This document shows positions 45,406 through 53,817 of a DNA stretch of 64,000 bases, in pieces. A program made the translations under genes and the position numbers. Under the pieces are notes generated by a model. The model was given only the letters and a program-made list of their open reading frames with translations. It did no database searches and had not been told where the DNA came from. Source of the DNA: Elusimicrobiota bacterium. GTDB lineage: Bacteria; Elusimicrobiota; Elusimicrobia; UBA1565; UBA9628. The first letter of the stretch is position 1. Every line of letters starts with the position of its first letter. The stretch is taken from NCBI GenBank assembly GCA_016194705.1, contig JACQAZ010000034.1:115287-179286 (forward strand), written 5' to 3'.

Positions 45406-45421
45406 TATGATATATTAACGG
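45406..45421. promoter_or_regulatory. Divergent promoter core TATGATATATTAACGG, copy 2
   Basis: Identical over 16 bases to 43041-43056 and placed the same way: in the 29-base gap between a minus-strand gene (HAD, start 45396) and a plus-strand gene (EamA, start 45426), with the plus-strand ATG exactly 14 bases after the TATGAT. Confidence 0.5.
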
Positions 45422-45425
45422 CCGC

Positions 45426-46319
45426 ATGTCCGCCACCTCCCGCGAGCGGCTCGCCGACCTCGGTCTTCTCTACTGCGCGGCCGTCTGGGGCGCGACCTTC
45501 TACATGGTCAAGGGCGCGCTTTGCGCCGTCGACCCCATGGCCTTGGTCGCCTGGCGCTTCTTTCTCTCGGCGGCGCTGCTGCTGCCCTGGGTGCTTCGCC
45601 GAAGGAACAAGCTCGTTCTTCTAAGAGAATCCGCGATCCTAGCCTCGATCCTCGGCACGCTCTACCTCACGCAGACCGTGGGCCTCGCCTACACCTCGGC
45701 CTCGAACTCGGGCTTCATCACGGGGCTCTTCGTCATCTTCGTTCCTCTGTTTCTGCTCGCGTTTTTCCGGAAGCCGCCGACCCCGGTTCAGTGGGCCGCC
45801 TCGCTGCTGGCCTTGGGCGGGCTTTGGCTGCTGACCGGAGGGATCAAGGAATGCAACAAGGGCGACGTGCTCACCATCGCGGCGGCCGTGACCTACGCCG
45901 CGCATCTCCTGGCCACCGACAAGTACGTGCGCGCCGACGCCGACGCGGTCATGCTCGCCTTCCACCAATTCTGGATGACCGGGCTCTTCGCGCTCGTCTT
46001 GACTCTCGCGACGGGGAGGCCGCTCTCCGTCGGCTCGAGCGCGGCCGCCGGCACGATCGTCTTTCTCGCCGTTGTGCCGACCCTGTCGGCCTTCTACATT
46101 CAGATGCTGGCCCAAAAATTCACCGCGCCCGTCAAGGTCTCGCTGATCTTCTCGCTCGAGCCGGTCTTCGCGGCGGTCTTCGCCTGGACCTTGGGCGGGG
46201 AGACGCTCGTGCCCGCGCGCGCGGCGGGCGGCGGCCTCATCGTGGCCGCGATGGTGCTCGGCGAGCTCTCGAAGCTGAGCCTCTTGAAGGGGCGAAAAAA
46301 AGAGGTCCTGCCGGCCTGA
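45426..46319 (+). CDS. EamA/DMT-family transporter
   Basis: 297 aa with ten predicted helices in two EamA repeats. YCAAVWGATFYMVKGAL, VAWRFFLSAALLLPW, VGLAYTSASNSGFITGLF and VSLIFSLEPVFAAVFAWTLGGE are typical of drug/metabolite exporters. Substrate unknown. Its TGA overlaps the ATG of trmO. Confidence 0.9.
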   Translation: MSATSRERLADLGLLYCAAVWGATFYMVKGALCAVDPMALVAWRFFLSAALLLPWVLRRRNKLVLLRESAILASILGTLYLTQTVGLAYTSASNSGFITGLFVIFVPLFLLAFFRKPPTPVQWAASLLALGGLWLLTGGIKECNKGDVLTIAAAVTYAAHLLATDKYVRADADAVMLAFHQFWMTGLFALVLTLATGRPLSVGSSAAAGTIVFLAVVPTLSAFYIQMLAQKFTAPVKVSLIFSLEPVFAAVFAWTLGGETLVPARAAGGGLIVAAMVLGELSKLSLLKGRKKEVLPA

Positions 46320-47023
46320 TGAAGGCGATCGGTTTTCTCGAATCGTGCTTCGCCGAGAAATTCGGCGCGCCGCGCCAGCCGGGCCTGGTGCCGGCGGCGG
46401 CGGCCCGGCTCAAGATCAGGAAGGAATTCATCCCCGAGCAGTCGCTCAAGGGCTTGGGCGAGTTCTCGCACGTCTGGCTGCTCTCGTACTTCCACCTCAA
46501 CACGAACAAGGCCTTCAAGTCGACGGTGCACCCGCCGCGGCTCAAGGGCAAGACCGTCGGCGTCTTCGCCAGCCGCTCGCCGCACCGGCCGAGCCCGATC
46601 GGCCTCTCGGTCGCCAAGCTGGAGAGGGTCTCGGGCGACACGCTCTATCTGTCGGGCATCGACCTCGTCGACGGCACGCCGATCCTCGACGTCAAGCCCT
46701 ACATTCGGTCTTACGACTACGTTCCCCACTCCGTATCCGGCTGGGCCGGACGCGCGCCTGCGCCGACTCTCAAGGTGGTTTTCTCGCCGAAGGCGAACGC
46801 GTCGGGGAAGCTCAAGGCGCTGCTGCGGCAGATATTGAGGCAGGACCTGCGCAACCCCCGCGACCGATCTCAGCTCCAGGACGGCCGCGAGCACGAGCTG
46901 CGGCTCAAGGACTGCGTCGTGACTTTCGAGGTGCGCGGGAAGTCGGCGCGCGTGCTCAGGGTCGGGTCGCCATCGGCCAAGGCTTACGCGAAGCCGGGAC
47001 GGGTTCCCCGAGAGCTGCTCTGA
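46319..47023 (+). CDS. trmO: tRNA (N6-threonylcarbamoyladenosine37-N6)-methyltransferase TrmO-like
   Basis: 234 aa from ATG 46319, overlapping the EamA stop (ATGA); a longer open frame back to 45521 shadows the transporter. GEFSHVWLLSYFHLN, VGVFASRSPHRPSPIGLSV and LSGIDLVDGTPILDVKPYI are the signature blocks of the TrmO/TsaA (YaeB) family, with the C-terminal domain following. It methylates t6A37 of tRNA-Thr using SAM. Translational coupling to a transporter is probably incidental. Confidence 0.92.
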   Translation: MKAIGFLESCFAEKFGAPRQPGLVPAAAARLKIRKEFIPEQSLKGLGEFSHVWLLSYFHLNTNKAFKSTVHPPRLKGKTVGVFASRSPHRPSPIGLSVAKLERVSGDTLYLSGIDLVDGTPILDVKPYIRSYDYVPHSVSGWAGRAPAPTLKVVFSPKANASGKLKALLRQILRQDLRNPRDRSQLQDGREHELRLKDCVVTFEVRGKSARVLRVGSPSAKAYAKPGRVPRELL

Positions 47024-47050
47024 TCGCTTCGGGGTCGTCGCTCTCCACTT

Positions 47051-47140
47051 TTGGTCCGTTGCTTTAAAGCAACGCCGAGCCAAATAACCGCTCCACAATG
47101 CTTCTTTTTGGCCTCATGTTGCATTAAAGCAACGGACCAA
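47051..47140. repeat. Large inverted repeat, MITE-like or bidirectional terminator
   Basis: TTGGTCCGTTGCTTTAA (47051-47067) is repeated as its exact complement at 47124-47140, and the match extends outward imperfectly to about 47034 and 47155. Inside, GTTGCTTTAAAGCAAC (47059-47074) is itself a palindrome. It lies between the convergent ends of trmO and the SPFH gene. There is no T-run as in a simple terminator; the nested structure and about 120-base size resemble a small non-autonomous element. Confidence 0.55.
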
Positions 47141-47199
47141 CGAGGAGCGTCGGCTGAGCGGCGGAGCCAGGGCGGCCGAATGACTCTTTGAGCACCCCC

Positions 47200-48129
47200 C
47201 TAGGACTTGGGCGGCGTCATCTTCCCGTGCCCGCCGTTGCCGCCGCCGTCGCGGTAGGCCAGCAGGTTGTTGAGGATGTCGGATTTTTCCGGCACGAGCG
47301 TGATGTCGGCCTGGCCGTCCAAAGTCTTCTGCGTCTCGAGCACCTCGAACATCGCTTCCAGTATGTCGGGGTCCGAGGAGATGTCCTTCAAGGCCTGGCC
47401 GACGATCTTCGGCCGCAGGGCGGCCGCTTCCGCGAAGGCGATCGCGGCTTGCCGCTGCGCCGTCGAGGTGATAATGTTGACCTGGTTCTCGCCGTCCTGC
47501 TTGATCGCGGCCGTCACTTGGCGCAGCCGGTTGACGACCTTCTCCTCGATCTGCCGGGTCATGTTGGCGTCGCGGAAGTGGACCTTGCGGATGTAGACCG
47601 AGCCGAGCTTGTAGCCCCACTCGTGGCTCTTCGGGCTGACCTCCTCGCGCACGACCTGGCTCATCTGATGCCGCGAGCCGAGCATGTCCGCCAATTTCAT
47701 GTTCGAGAGGCCGCGCACGGTCGCGTTGGAGACGTTGGCCGCCAAGGAGCCCTGCGGGTCGGCGTTCTTGAAGAGGTACGCCGTCGGGTCCGAGATGAAC
47801 ATCTCGTACCAAATTCCAATTCCCATCGGAGCCCCTTCTTCCGAGTTGACGGGCTCGCTTCTGCGGTAGACCTGGTCCATCCTCATGTCGAGGGTGTAGC
47901 AGGTCCCGACCCAATTGACGATGGGCGCTGCCGGGCCGATGCGGAACCACAGCCAGTGGATGCCGGGGTCGGTGATCACGTCGAGCACGTTGCCAAACAG
48001 CACGTAGACCTTGGCGGTGCCCTCGTTGACGATCGTGTAGAAGCCGAAGGCGCGCACGAGCGCGAAGAAGATCGGTACCCCGATCATGCAGCCGAAGAAG
48101 CTGATCAGCGCGGAATAGAAGAAGCCCAT
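47200..48129 (-). CDS. SPFH/Band 7 membrane protein (HflC-like)
   Basis: 309 aa. One N-terminal helix (FYSALISFFGCMIGVPIFFAL) is followed by an SPFH domain (GTAKVYVLFGNVLDVI, ATVRGLSNMKLADML, VVREEVSPKSHEWG) and an Ala/Glu-rich coiled coil (AQRQAAIAFAEAAALRP). A Gly-rich tail ends the protein. It forms an operon with the SPFH gene upstream; such pairs build HflK/HflC-type membrane cages that control proteases. The C-terminal 'SDPDILEAMFEVLETQKTL' is typical of the stomatin side. Confidence 0.85.
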   Translation of the reverse strand: MGFFYSALISFFGCMIGVPIFFALVRAFGFYTIVNEGTAKVYVLFGNVLDVITDPGIHWLWFRIGPAAPIVNWVGTCYTLDMRMDQVYRRSEPVNSEEGAPMGIGIWYEMFISDPTAYLFKNADPQGSLAANVSNATVRGLSNMKLADMLGSRHQMSQVVREEVSPKSHEWGYKLGSVYIRKVHFRDANMTRQIEEKVVNRLRQVTAAIKQDGENQVNIITSTAQRQAAIAFAEAAALRPKIVGQALKDISSDPDILEAMFEVLETQKTLDGQADITLVPEKSDILNNLLAYRDGGGNGGHGKMTPPKS

Positions 48130-48130
48130 G

Positions 48131-49126
48131 TTATTTCCTCACTTCGAGCACGAACTGTTTGGCCTGAGCGAACAGCGAGAGGCGCACGTTGCGAAGGTAG
48201 GCGACCAAGGCCGAGGCCCCGCCGATCGATCTCAGCTGGGTCAGCTGCTTGGCCAGGGCGAGCAGGGGCTCGACCTCGGCCTGCGCCTTCAGGGTCTCGA
48301 TCTCGACGGCGCGCTTGCTCTGCACGATCTTTTGGTCGGCGGAGGCCTGCGCCAGCGAGATCTCGGAGGAGACCGAGTTGTGGGCGGTGTTGATCGCGGC
48401 CAGCGCGGATTCCACGTCGGCGGGCGGGTCGATGCCCGTTATTAAGGAAGCATCGAGCACGATGCCGTAGCGGGAGACCGAGGACTTGCAGTCGCGGTCC
48501 ATCGAGTCGTTCAAGGAGCGCAGGTTTTTGCGGATGTCGTTGATCGAGACTCCCATGACGTCGGACAAGCCCGTGCCCGCGCTGTTGGGGTCGGCGGCCA
48601 CCTTGGGCGCCTCGAAGGTCGCGATCTTCTCGCGCAGGACCGAGACGAAGTAGCCCATGACGTGCACGATCGGGTTCTTGATCCCGAAGAGATAGGCGTA
48701 GAGGTTGCGCTCCGAGACCCGGTAGCGGATCTGGCCGGTCAGCCCCGTGTTGAGCTGGTCCATCGTGACGGCCTCGAGGATGGTCCCGCCGCGGTTGGCC
48801 TCGGGGGTCTCGGGGTCCATCGCGATGTTCATGGACTCGGTCGCGACCGACACCTTGTAGACCTTCTCCCAGGGCCACTTGAAATACGGGCCGCCGGGCG
48901 GGATCACGATGAGCTGCGGGTAGCTGTAGCGCGACTGCTCGTCCTTGTTGAGGGTCGCGGCCATCTCGGGGTCGCTGAGCGTGGTCACGCCCTCGATGCG
49001 TTGCGCGCGGCCGAAAGACGTCTTGACCGCGCGCTCGTTCTGGTCGACCGTGTAGAGCCCGGCGACCAGATAGTTGAGCAGGAACCACGCGACGAAGCCG
49101 ACGGCCAACCCGAAAAGGACACCCAT
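48131..49126 (-). CDS. SPFH/Band 7 membrane protein (HflK-like)
   Basis: 331 aa with an N-terminal helix (LFGLAVGFVAWFLLNYLVA), then SPFH domain (VDQNERAVKTSFGRAQRI, IRYRVSERNLYAYLFGI, DRDCKSSVSRYGIVLDASL) and a coiled coil (VQSKRAVEIETLKAQAEVEP). It is first of the pair, one base ahead of the HflC-like gene; AGGAAG lies seven bases before the ATG and a TATAAA near 49144 could be the -10. Partner interaction with the next product is inferred from the family. Confidence 0.85.
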   Translation of the reverse strand: MGVLFGLAVGFVAWFLLNYLVAGLYTVDQNERAVKTSFGRAQRIEGVTTLSDPEMAATLNKDEQSRYSYPQLIVIPPGGPYFKWPWEKVYKVSVATESMNIAMDPETPEANRGGTILEAVTMDQLNTGLTGQIRYRVSERNLYAYLFGIKNPIVHVMGYFVSVLREKIATFEAPKVAADPNSAGTGLSDVMGVSINDIRKNLRSLNDSMDRDCKSSVSRYGIVLDASLITGIDPPADVESALAAINTAHNSVSSEISLAQASADQKIVQSKRAVEIETLKAQAEVEPLLALAKQLTQLRSIGGASALVAYLRNVRLSLFAQAKQFVLEVRK

Positions 49127-49192
49127 AGTGACACTTCCTTTATATCGCGGAATTTGCGTCCGGCCGCAGTTTAGCTCTCAAAGGACGGCGCG

Positions 49193-49567
49193 TCAAGGCC
49201 TGGATAGCAGGGCTTCCATGACCTCGAGGAGCTCGTCGGGAGTGCCGGTCTTGACCACGAAGTGGTCGGGCTTGGCCTTGTCGACGATCTTGAGCATCTC
49301 GCCGGCCATCGTGGTCAGTATGATGACGGGCACGGCTCCCAGGCGGGCGTCGGCCTTGAGCTTGGCGCAAACGGCCATGCCCGTGGTGTCGCCGAGCTGG
49401 TGGTCGAGGATGAAGAGGTCGGGCCGGCGCTTGGCCGCCGCGGGCAGCACGTCGCGCCCGCGGGAGCACATCTTGAGCTCGCAATAGTCTTCGGCCGAAA
49501 GCCAGCGCGTGAGCAGCTCGCGCCAGCCCTCGTCGTCTTCGGCGACGATCACGAAAGGTCGCGGCAT
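49193..49567 (-). CDS. Stand-alone response-regulator receiver domain
   Basis: 124 aa, single CheY-like domain. The acidic pocket E10-D11-D12, phospho-acceptor D55 (FILDHQLGDTTG), T85/T86 and K106 are all present, so it should be phosphorylated. No output domain and no kinase nearby. It contrasts with the two degenerate receivers at 51048 and 55924. Confidence 0.9.
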   Translation of the reverse strand: MPRPFVIVAEDDEGWRELLTRWLSAEDYCELKMCSRGRDVLPAAAKRRPDLFILDHQLGDTTGMAVCAKLKADARLGAVPVIILTTMAGEMLKIVDKAKPDHFVVKTGTPDELLEVMEALLSRP

Positions 49568-49600
49568 CGGACTACAGTGTAGCGGCTGTGCCCCGCCCCG

Positions 49601-50137
49601 TCAAGACCGCGGCTTGCCGCAGGGCGTCTGGAAGCGGAAATAGCCGGGGTCGGGCGTCACGGGGACCCAGCGGTCGCGGCCGGGCGACGCCACGACGCCC
49701 CATTCGGTGGCCTCCTCGCGGCCCTCGAGCAGGAAGCGCGCGCGCACGCTCCAGAAGTAGCGGGCGCAGGGCGCGAGCTCCTTTTGGAACTGGTGGCGCG
49801 GTTCGGCGATCCCCGACTTTTCCTCGACGAGCGCGCCGGGGCTGCCGTTCTCTTCGCGGTAGACCTTGACGTCGTAGACGACCCACTTGACCTTGGCGAG
49901 CGCCGGCTCCGCGATCGGGAGCCCCGCCTCGTCCCGCGGGGGGAAGTCCTCCCAGCGCAATTGCGGGCGCGTCGAGTCGACCAAGGTGAACACGGCCTCG
50001 CTTCCGCCGCCGCTTCGCCGCAGGACCTCGGGATACGAGGGGCGCAGTCCGTAGACCGGGGCCTTGACGGAGCAGGCGGCCAGGAAGGCCAGCCCTAGGA
50101 GCAGCGCGGACGGAGCCTCACGGCCGCGGAGCCGCAT
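49601..50137 (-). CDS. Putative lipoprotein of unknown function
   Basis: 178 aa. The N-terminus has a lipoprotein signal (LLLGLAFLAACSVKAP, with the lipobox LAAC). The body has an immunoglobulin-like or fibronectin-like strand pattern (RYFWSVRARFLLEGREEATE), but no family was recognised. It overlaps the 3' end of the next gene upstream by 20 bases, so the two are likely co-expressed envelope proteins. Confidence 0.75.
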   Translation of the reverse strand: MRLRGREAPSALLLGLAFLAACSVKAPVYGLRPSYPEVLRRSGGGSEAVFTLVDSTRPQLRWEDFPPRDEAGLPIAEPALAKVKWVVYDVKVYREENGSPGALVEEKSGIAEPRHQFQKELAPCARYFWSVRARFLLEGREEATEWGVVASPGRDRWVPVTPDPGYFRFQTPCGKPRS

Positions 50138-50693
50138 AGACGAGGAAGATGTCGTCGGCGGCCTTCTGGGCCAGGGCCTTGAGACCTTCCTCGAGGTCCC
50201 GGTGGACGGCCGCCGCGTCGTAGCGGGTCCACTCGTTCATCGAGCGCTTGGGGCTGCGGTACTCGAGCTTCTGGTCGTAGAGCGAGCGCCCGTAGGCCGG
50301 CTGGATGAGCCGCGCCCGGGCCCTCAGCACGAGCGCGGGATCGGGATCGACCAGCGAGCTCTTGGCCAGCACGACGCGCTCGACGCGGACCTCGAGCCAG
50401 GTCGGCGCGGGCTCGTCGGCGGAGGCGGAGAAGGTGTAGCCCTTGAGTCGCGAGACCCGCTTCAAGAGCTCCGCGCGCAGGCGCTCCTGCAGCTGGGCGG
50501 CGGCCAAAGTCTTGGCGATGGCGGGATCGGTATCGGGCGAGAAGCGCGACTGGGCCACGGCGATGATGCCGTACTCGGCGCGGGTTTCGGGCGTCGGCGA
50601 GGGCAGGCCGCGCGAGGGCTGGGCGGCGGCCAACGACGCCAAAGTCACAACCCCGCAGACGAAAGCGATCGAGTCTCGGCGCGCGTTCTTCAT
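50118..50693 (-). CDS. Secreted protein of unknown function
   Basis: 191 aa with a signal peptide (IAFVCGVVTLASLAAA). The mature part alternates strands and helices (YGIIAVAQSRFSPDTDPA, LEVRVERVVLAKSSLVDP) with no recognised motif. A TATTATA stretch about ten bases upstream of the ATG at 50693 may be its -10. Overlaps the lipoprotein gene. Confidence 0.75.
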   Translation of the reverse strand: MKNARRDSIAFVCGVVTLASLAAAQPSRGLPSPTPETRAEYGIIAVAQSRFSPDTDPAIAKTLAAAQLQERLRAELLKRVSRLKGYTFSASADEPAPTWLEVRVERVVLAKSSLVDPDPALVLRARARLIQPAYGRSLYDQKLEYRSPKRSMNEWTRYDAAAVHRDLEEGLKALAQKAADDIFLVYAAPRP

Positions 50694-51047
50694 GTCGTTC
50701 CTATAATATGCCGCGCGTAGATGACAATTGCCATAGGCCGCTGGTCAGGCCTTGTCAGAACGGGTCAGAGGGGGGCCCTAAAAACAGGATCGCCCCGCGC
50801 TGTCCGCGCGGAGCGTTTCCTGGTGGTCTCGTCGAATCTGTTGTCGCCCTTGGTGCCTGACCGTTGTGCGCCTCTGGGGATATTCTAGCAGACCTTCACC
50901 GAAAATTTATTTCGGAGATGTTACGGCCGTCTGGGCCTTGCGCGGCAGCGCAATCCGGCTATACTAGAGAGCAGGCCGTTGTCGTTGTGAGTTCCAGCCC
51001 TGATCCGCCACGGACCAGGGTCTCCTATTCCCCGCAAAGGAGGGCTC
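50694..51047 (+). other. 354-base gap: promoter and leader of the receiver gene
   Basis: It contains the divergent starts of 50118 (-10-like TATTATA) and 51048. A promoter TTGCGC (50938-50943), 16 bases, TATACT (50960-50965) precedes a leader of about 75 bases that holds an imperfect stem (CCCTGATCCG / CGGACCAGGG, about 50998-51020) and AAAGGAGG just before the ATG. An A+T-rich stretch near 50880-50925 has no recognised function. No small gene or structured RNA family was recognised. Confidence 0.5.
50938..50965 (+). promoter_or_regulatory. Promoter of the 51048 receiver gene
   Basis: TTGCGC (50938-50943), 16-base spacer, TATACT (50960-50965). The predicted start near 50972 leaves a 75-base leader with a stem-loop and a strong ribosome site, the longest leader seen in the window. 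Confidence 0.5.
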
Positions 51048-51572
51048 ATGGGCCAGCTGACGAGAAGGGGACAAGACGCTCCTGCGATGCCGCACATCGT
51101 GCTCGACCTGCCGCTTTTCAAAGACGGGCGTTTGGTCGGCGTGGCGCGCCGAGCGCGCTGGCTGGCCTGGCCCGCGGCGCTCATACGCGGGACCCGGATC
51201 CTCGTCGTCGACGACGACAAGGAGACCGCCCGCCTGATGGCGGCGGCGCTGCGCGCCAAGGGCTACCAGGCGGCCTGCACCTTCGACGGGGTCTCGGGGC
51301 TGGCCGCCGCGCGGGCCCTGCTGCCGGATCTGGTCGTGCTCAACCTGACGATGCCCGGCCTGACGGGCTTCGACGTCCTGCGCGAGCTGCGCGCCGACGG
51401 GGCGACGAGCCACATCAAGGTCATCATCACGAGCGCGGGCGCCAAGATGGAGGTCCTCGCGGCCGCCGCCCGGGAGCTGGGCGCCCAGGATTTCCTGCCC
51501 CTGCCCGGCACGCCCGAGCTGATGCTCGCGATGGTCGAGAAAGCGCTGGCGCCCGGGCCCTTGCCGGGGTAA
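51048..51572 (+). CDS. Receiver-domain protein lacking the phospho-Asp
   Basis: 174 aa. A 48-residue N-terminal extension precedes a CheY-like domain: ILVVDDDKETA keeps the acidic pocket (D55-D57). The phospho-acceptor position is Asn99 (VVLNLTMPG) and the conserved Lys is Leu152 (FLPLPGTPEL); T128/S129 remain. It should not be phosphorylated normally, so it may act as a constitutive or protein-interaction pseudo-receiver. It stands ten bases before a lipoprotein gene. Confidence 0.82.
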   Translation: MGQLTRRGQDAPAMPHIVLDLPLFKDGRLVGVARRARWLAWPAALIRGTRILVVDDDKETARLMAAALRAKGYQAACTFDGVSGLAAARALLPDLVVLNLTMPGLTGFDVLRELRADGATSHIKVIITSAGAKMEVLAAAARELGAQDFLPLPGTPELMLAMVEKALAPGPLPG

Positions 51573-51581
51573 ACTGGGGAT

Positions 51582-52445
51582 GTGAGGCTCCGATCCTTCG
51601 CCGCGCCGCTGACGGCCTTGCTTCTGTGCGCCTGCCCGTACGAGCAGAAAAAGCCCAAGGTCATCGAGCGGAACTATGTCGGCGGCGGGGCCGCGGCGCA
51701 CCCCGGCCTCGAGCAGTCCCCGGACCGGCAGATGGCCGACGCCAACCGTCCGCCGCCGATGATCCGGCCGCCCGACGCGAAATCCGGCCGCAAGCGCCGG
51801 CGCCGCCGCGCGCAGGCCGAGATGGAGCTGACCGCCGAGGACATGGGGGCCGACGACGACGTCGACGACTCCTCAGGCACCGCCAAGGACAAGGCCGAGA
51901 AGCCCGAGCCGGAGCCCGAGGGGCCGCTGGTGCAGCGAAAATCCCAGAATGCCGACGCGGCCGCGCCCGAGGCCAAGGTCGACGTCTCCAAGATCAAGGC
52001 CCTGCCCGTGGTGCACGGGCGCGTCAAGTTCCCGCCGCCTCCCGAGGGCGACGCCGACCAGGAGGAGCTCGACGACGCGATGGCGGCCAAGAACACCAAG
52101 ATGAACCTGCCCAAAGAGGGAGCCTTGAAGATCGGCTCGGATGGGGGGCTCTCGGTCGACCCCTCGTCGCTGGGGTCCTACCACGTGCAGGTCTCGACCT
52201 CGGCCTATTTCCGGCGCAACCTCATCGACCAGGTCTACGGTTTCGGCTCGGACATCCACCTCGAGGACGACGTCGAGCAGGCGGGAGGCAAGACGGGCAA
52301 GTACTTCATCCGCTGGGCGCTCATCGATCTCTTGGACATGGAGCACCCCTTCCATAGGCCCAAGTACTTCACCTATATCGCGCCGCTTCCGGCCGAGGAT
52401 TCGGGGACTTCCGCAGCGAGGCCAGGCGCGCCTTCGCCTCGGTGA
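51582..52445 (+). CDS. Putative lipoprotein, low-complexity
   Basis: 287 aa starting with GTG 51582. The N-terminal SFAAPLTALLLCAC ends in a lipobox-like LLCAC. Residues of about 50-150 are rich in Arg, then Asp/Glu/Pro/Lys (KPEPEPEGP), and a folded part follows (HVQVSTSAYFRRNLIDQV). No family recognised. The last 77 bases overlap the Sel1 gene on the other strand, so the C-terminus may end earlier in nature. Confidence 0.6.
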   Translation: MRLRSFAAPLTALLLCACPYEQKKPKVIERNYVGGGAAAHPGLEQSPDRQMADANRPPPMIRPPDAKSGRKRRRRRAQAEMELTAEDMGADDDVDDSSGTAKDKAEKPEPEPEGPLVQRKSQNADAAAPEAKVDVSKIKALPVVHGRVKFPPPPEGDADQEELDDAMAAKNTKMNLPKEGALKIGSDGGLSVDPSSLGSYHVQVSTSAYFRRNLIDQVYGFGSDIHLEDDVEQAGGKTGKYFIRWALIDLLDMEHPFHRPKYFTYIAPLPAEDSGTSAARPGAPSPR

Positions 52446-53817
52446 GCAGTTCCGGCGCGAGCTTGGCCTCCAAGGTCTGCGCCATCGCCGACGCGTCGGC
52501 GTCGCCGCGGTCGGCGGCGCGCGAAAACCACGCGTAGGCCCACGGCGTGTCCATGACGACGCCGTCGCCGTTGAAGTACATCGTGCCCAGAGCGAACTCG
52601 GCCGCCGGCGTGCCGGCGGCGGCGGCCTTGCTCATCCAGGCGAAGGCCTCGCGGTCGTCCGGCGAGATCGAAAGCTTCTCGGCCGAGACCGGGCCCAGTA
52701 TGTCGTCGCGCGCCGAGCGCGCCTCCTTCCAATACAGGGCGCCGAGCACGGTCTGCGCCGAGGGCTCGCCCGCGTTGGCCGCGCGCAATAGGTAGCCCGC
52801 CGCGGACTGGGTGTCCTGCGCGATCCCCTGCCCCGCCATCGACATCATCGCCAGGCGAAACAGCGATTCGGGCACGTTTTTCTGCGCGGCCCTCTGATAC
52901 CAGCGCGCGGCCTCGACGTAGTCCTGGTCGGTCCCCTCGCCGTGGTCGTAGAGCGCGCCGAGGTTGTTGGCGGCCTCCGCCGAGCCCGACAGCGCCGCGG
53001 CCTTGTAGAGCGCCAGAGCCCTTTTGGCGTCCTTGGGCGCGAGCTTGCCCTCGGCGTAGATGCCGGCCAGCGCGAACTGCGCCTCTGGGATGCCTTTGGC
53101 CGAGAGCTCGCGCAGGGCCTTGAGGAAGGCCTTGCCGTTCCTGTCGTCTTGGTGGTCGACCACCGCGAGCAGGTAGCGCGCGCGCCCGTGGCCGGCGGCC
53201 GCGGCTTTCTTGAGCCACTTGCGCGCCTCCTTCATGTCCGGGCTCACGCCGCGGCCCGCGTAGTAGATGTTGCCGAGGTCGAACTCGGCGTCGGGAAACC
53301 CTTGGGCGGCCGATTGGCGCAGCAGCTCGAGCGCCTTCGGGAGGTCCTTGGGCACTCCCAGCCCCCCGGCGTAGCACGAGGCGAGGTTGTACTGAGCGGC
53401 GGCAGAGCCGGCGCCGGCGGCCGCGCGCAGCAAGGCGAAGGCCTTCTCGGTGTCTTTCGGAACGCCGTCGCCGGTCAGGTAGAGCGAGCCCAGCGCGTAC
53501 TGCGCGCCCGGGTAGCCCTGCGCGGCGCTTTTCTCGAGCCAGATCAGCGCCTCCCTTAGGTCGCGCGTTACGCCGTGGCCCATCGTGTAGAGAGCGCCCA
53601 CCCCGTACTGCCCGGCGGCGCTGCCTTGGTCGGCGGCCTTGCGAAACCAGAACAGGGCCTGCGCGTAGTCGGGTTTGACGCCGCGGCCTTCGTGGTAGGC
53701 GGTGGCCAGGTCGTACTGGGCCTGCGGCTCGCCGGCCTGCGCTTTCTTGAGCAGGCCCTTGAGGTCCGCGCCGCGCGCGGGGGTTGCGAGCAGAAGGAGC
53801 AGCAGCAGCCTAACCAT
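52369..53817 (-). CDS. Secreted Sel1-repeat protein
   Basis: 482 aa from ATG 53817; the longer in-frame extension shadows the upstream gene. Signal peptide MVRLLLLLLLATPARG. Eleven or more Sel1/TPR-like repeats of about 36 residues follow (AQYDLATAYHEGRGVKPDY, AQYALGSLYLTGDGVPKDT, AEFALGTMYFNGDGVVMDT). Sel1 proteins are scaffolds for protein-protein contacts in the periplasm or on the surface. The partner is unknown. Confidence 0.88.
   Translation of the reverse strand: MVRLLLLLLLATPARGADLKGLLKKAQAGEPQAQYDLATAYHEGRGVKPDYAQALFWFRKAADQGSAAGQYGVGALYTMGHGVTRDLREALIWLEKSAAQGYPGAQYALGSLYLTGDGVPKDTEKAFALLRAAAGAGSAAAQYNLASCYAGGLGVPKDLPKALELLRQSAAQGFPDAEFDLGNIYYAGRGVSPDMKEARKWLKKAAAAGHGRARYLLAVVDHQDDRNGKAFLKALRELSAKGIPEAQFALAGIYAEGKLAPKDAKRALALYKAAALSGSAEAANNLGALYDHGEGTDQDYVEAARWYQRAAQKNVPESLFRLAMMSMAGQGIAQDTQSAAGYLLRAANAGEPSAQTVLGALYWKEARSARDDILGPVSAEKLSISPDDREAFAWMSKAAAAGTPAAEFALGTMYFNGDGVVMDTPWAYAWFSRAADRGDADASAMAQTLEAKLAPELLTEAKARLASLRKSPNPRPEAARYR

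Noticed and set aside
50864..52357. 497-codon open frame on the plus strand
   Set aside because: It runs through the receiver and lipoprotein genes in another frame, is very Arg/Ala/Gly-rich and has no motif.
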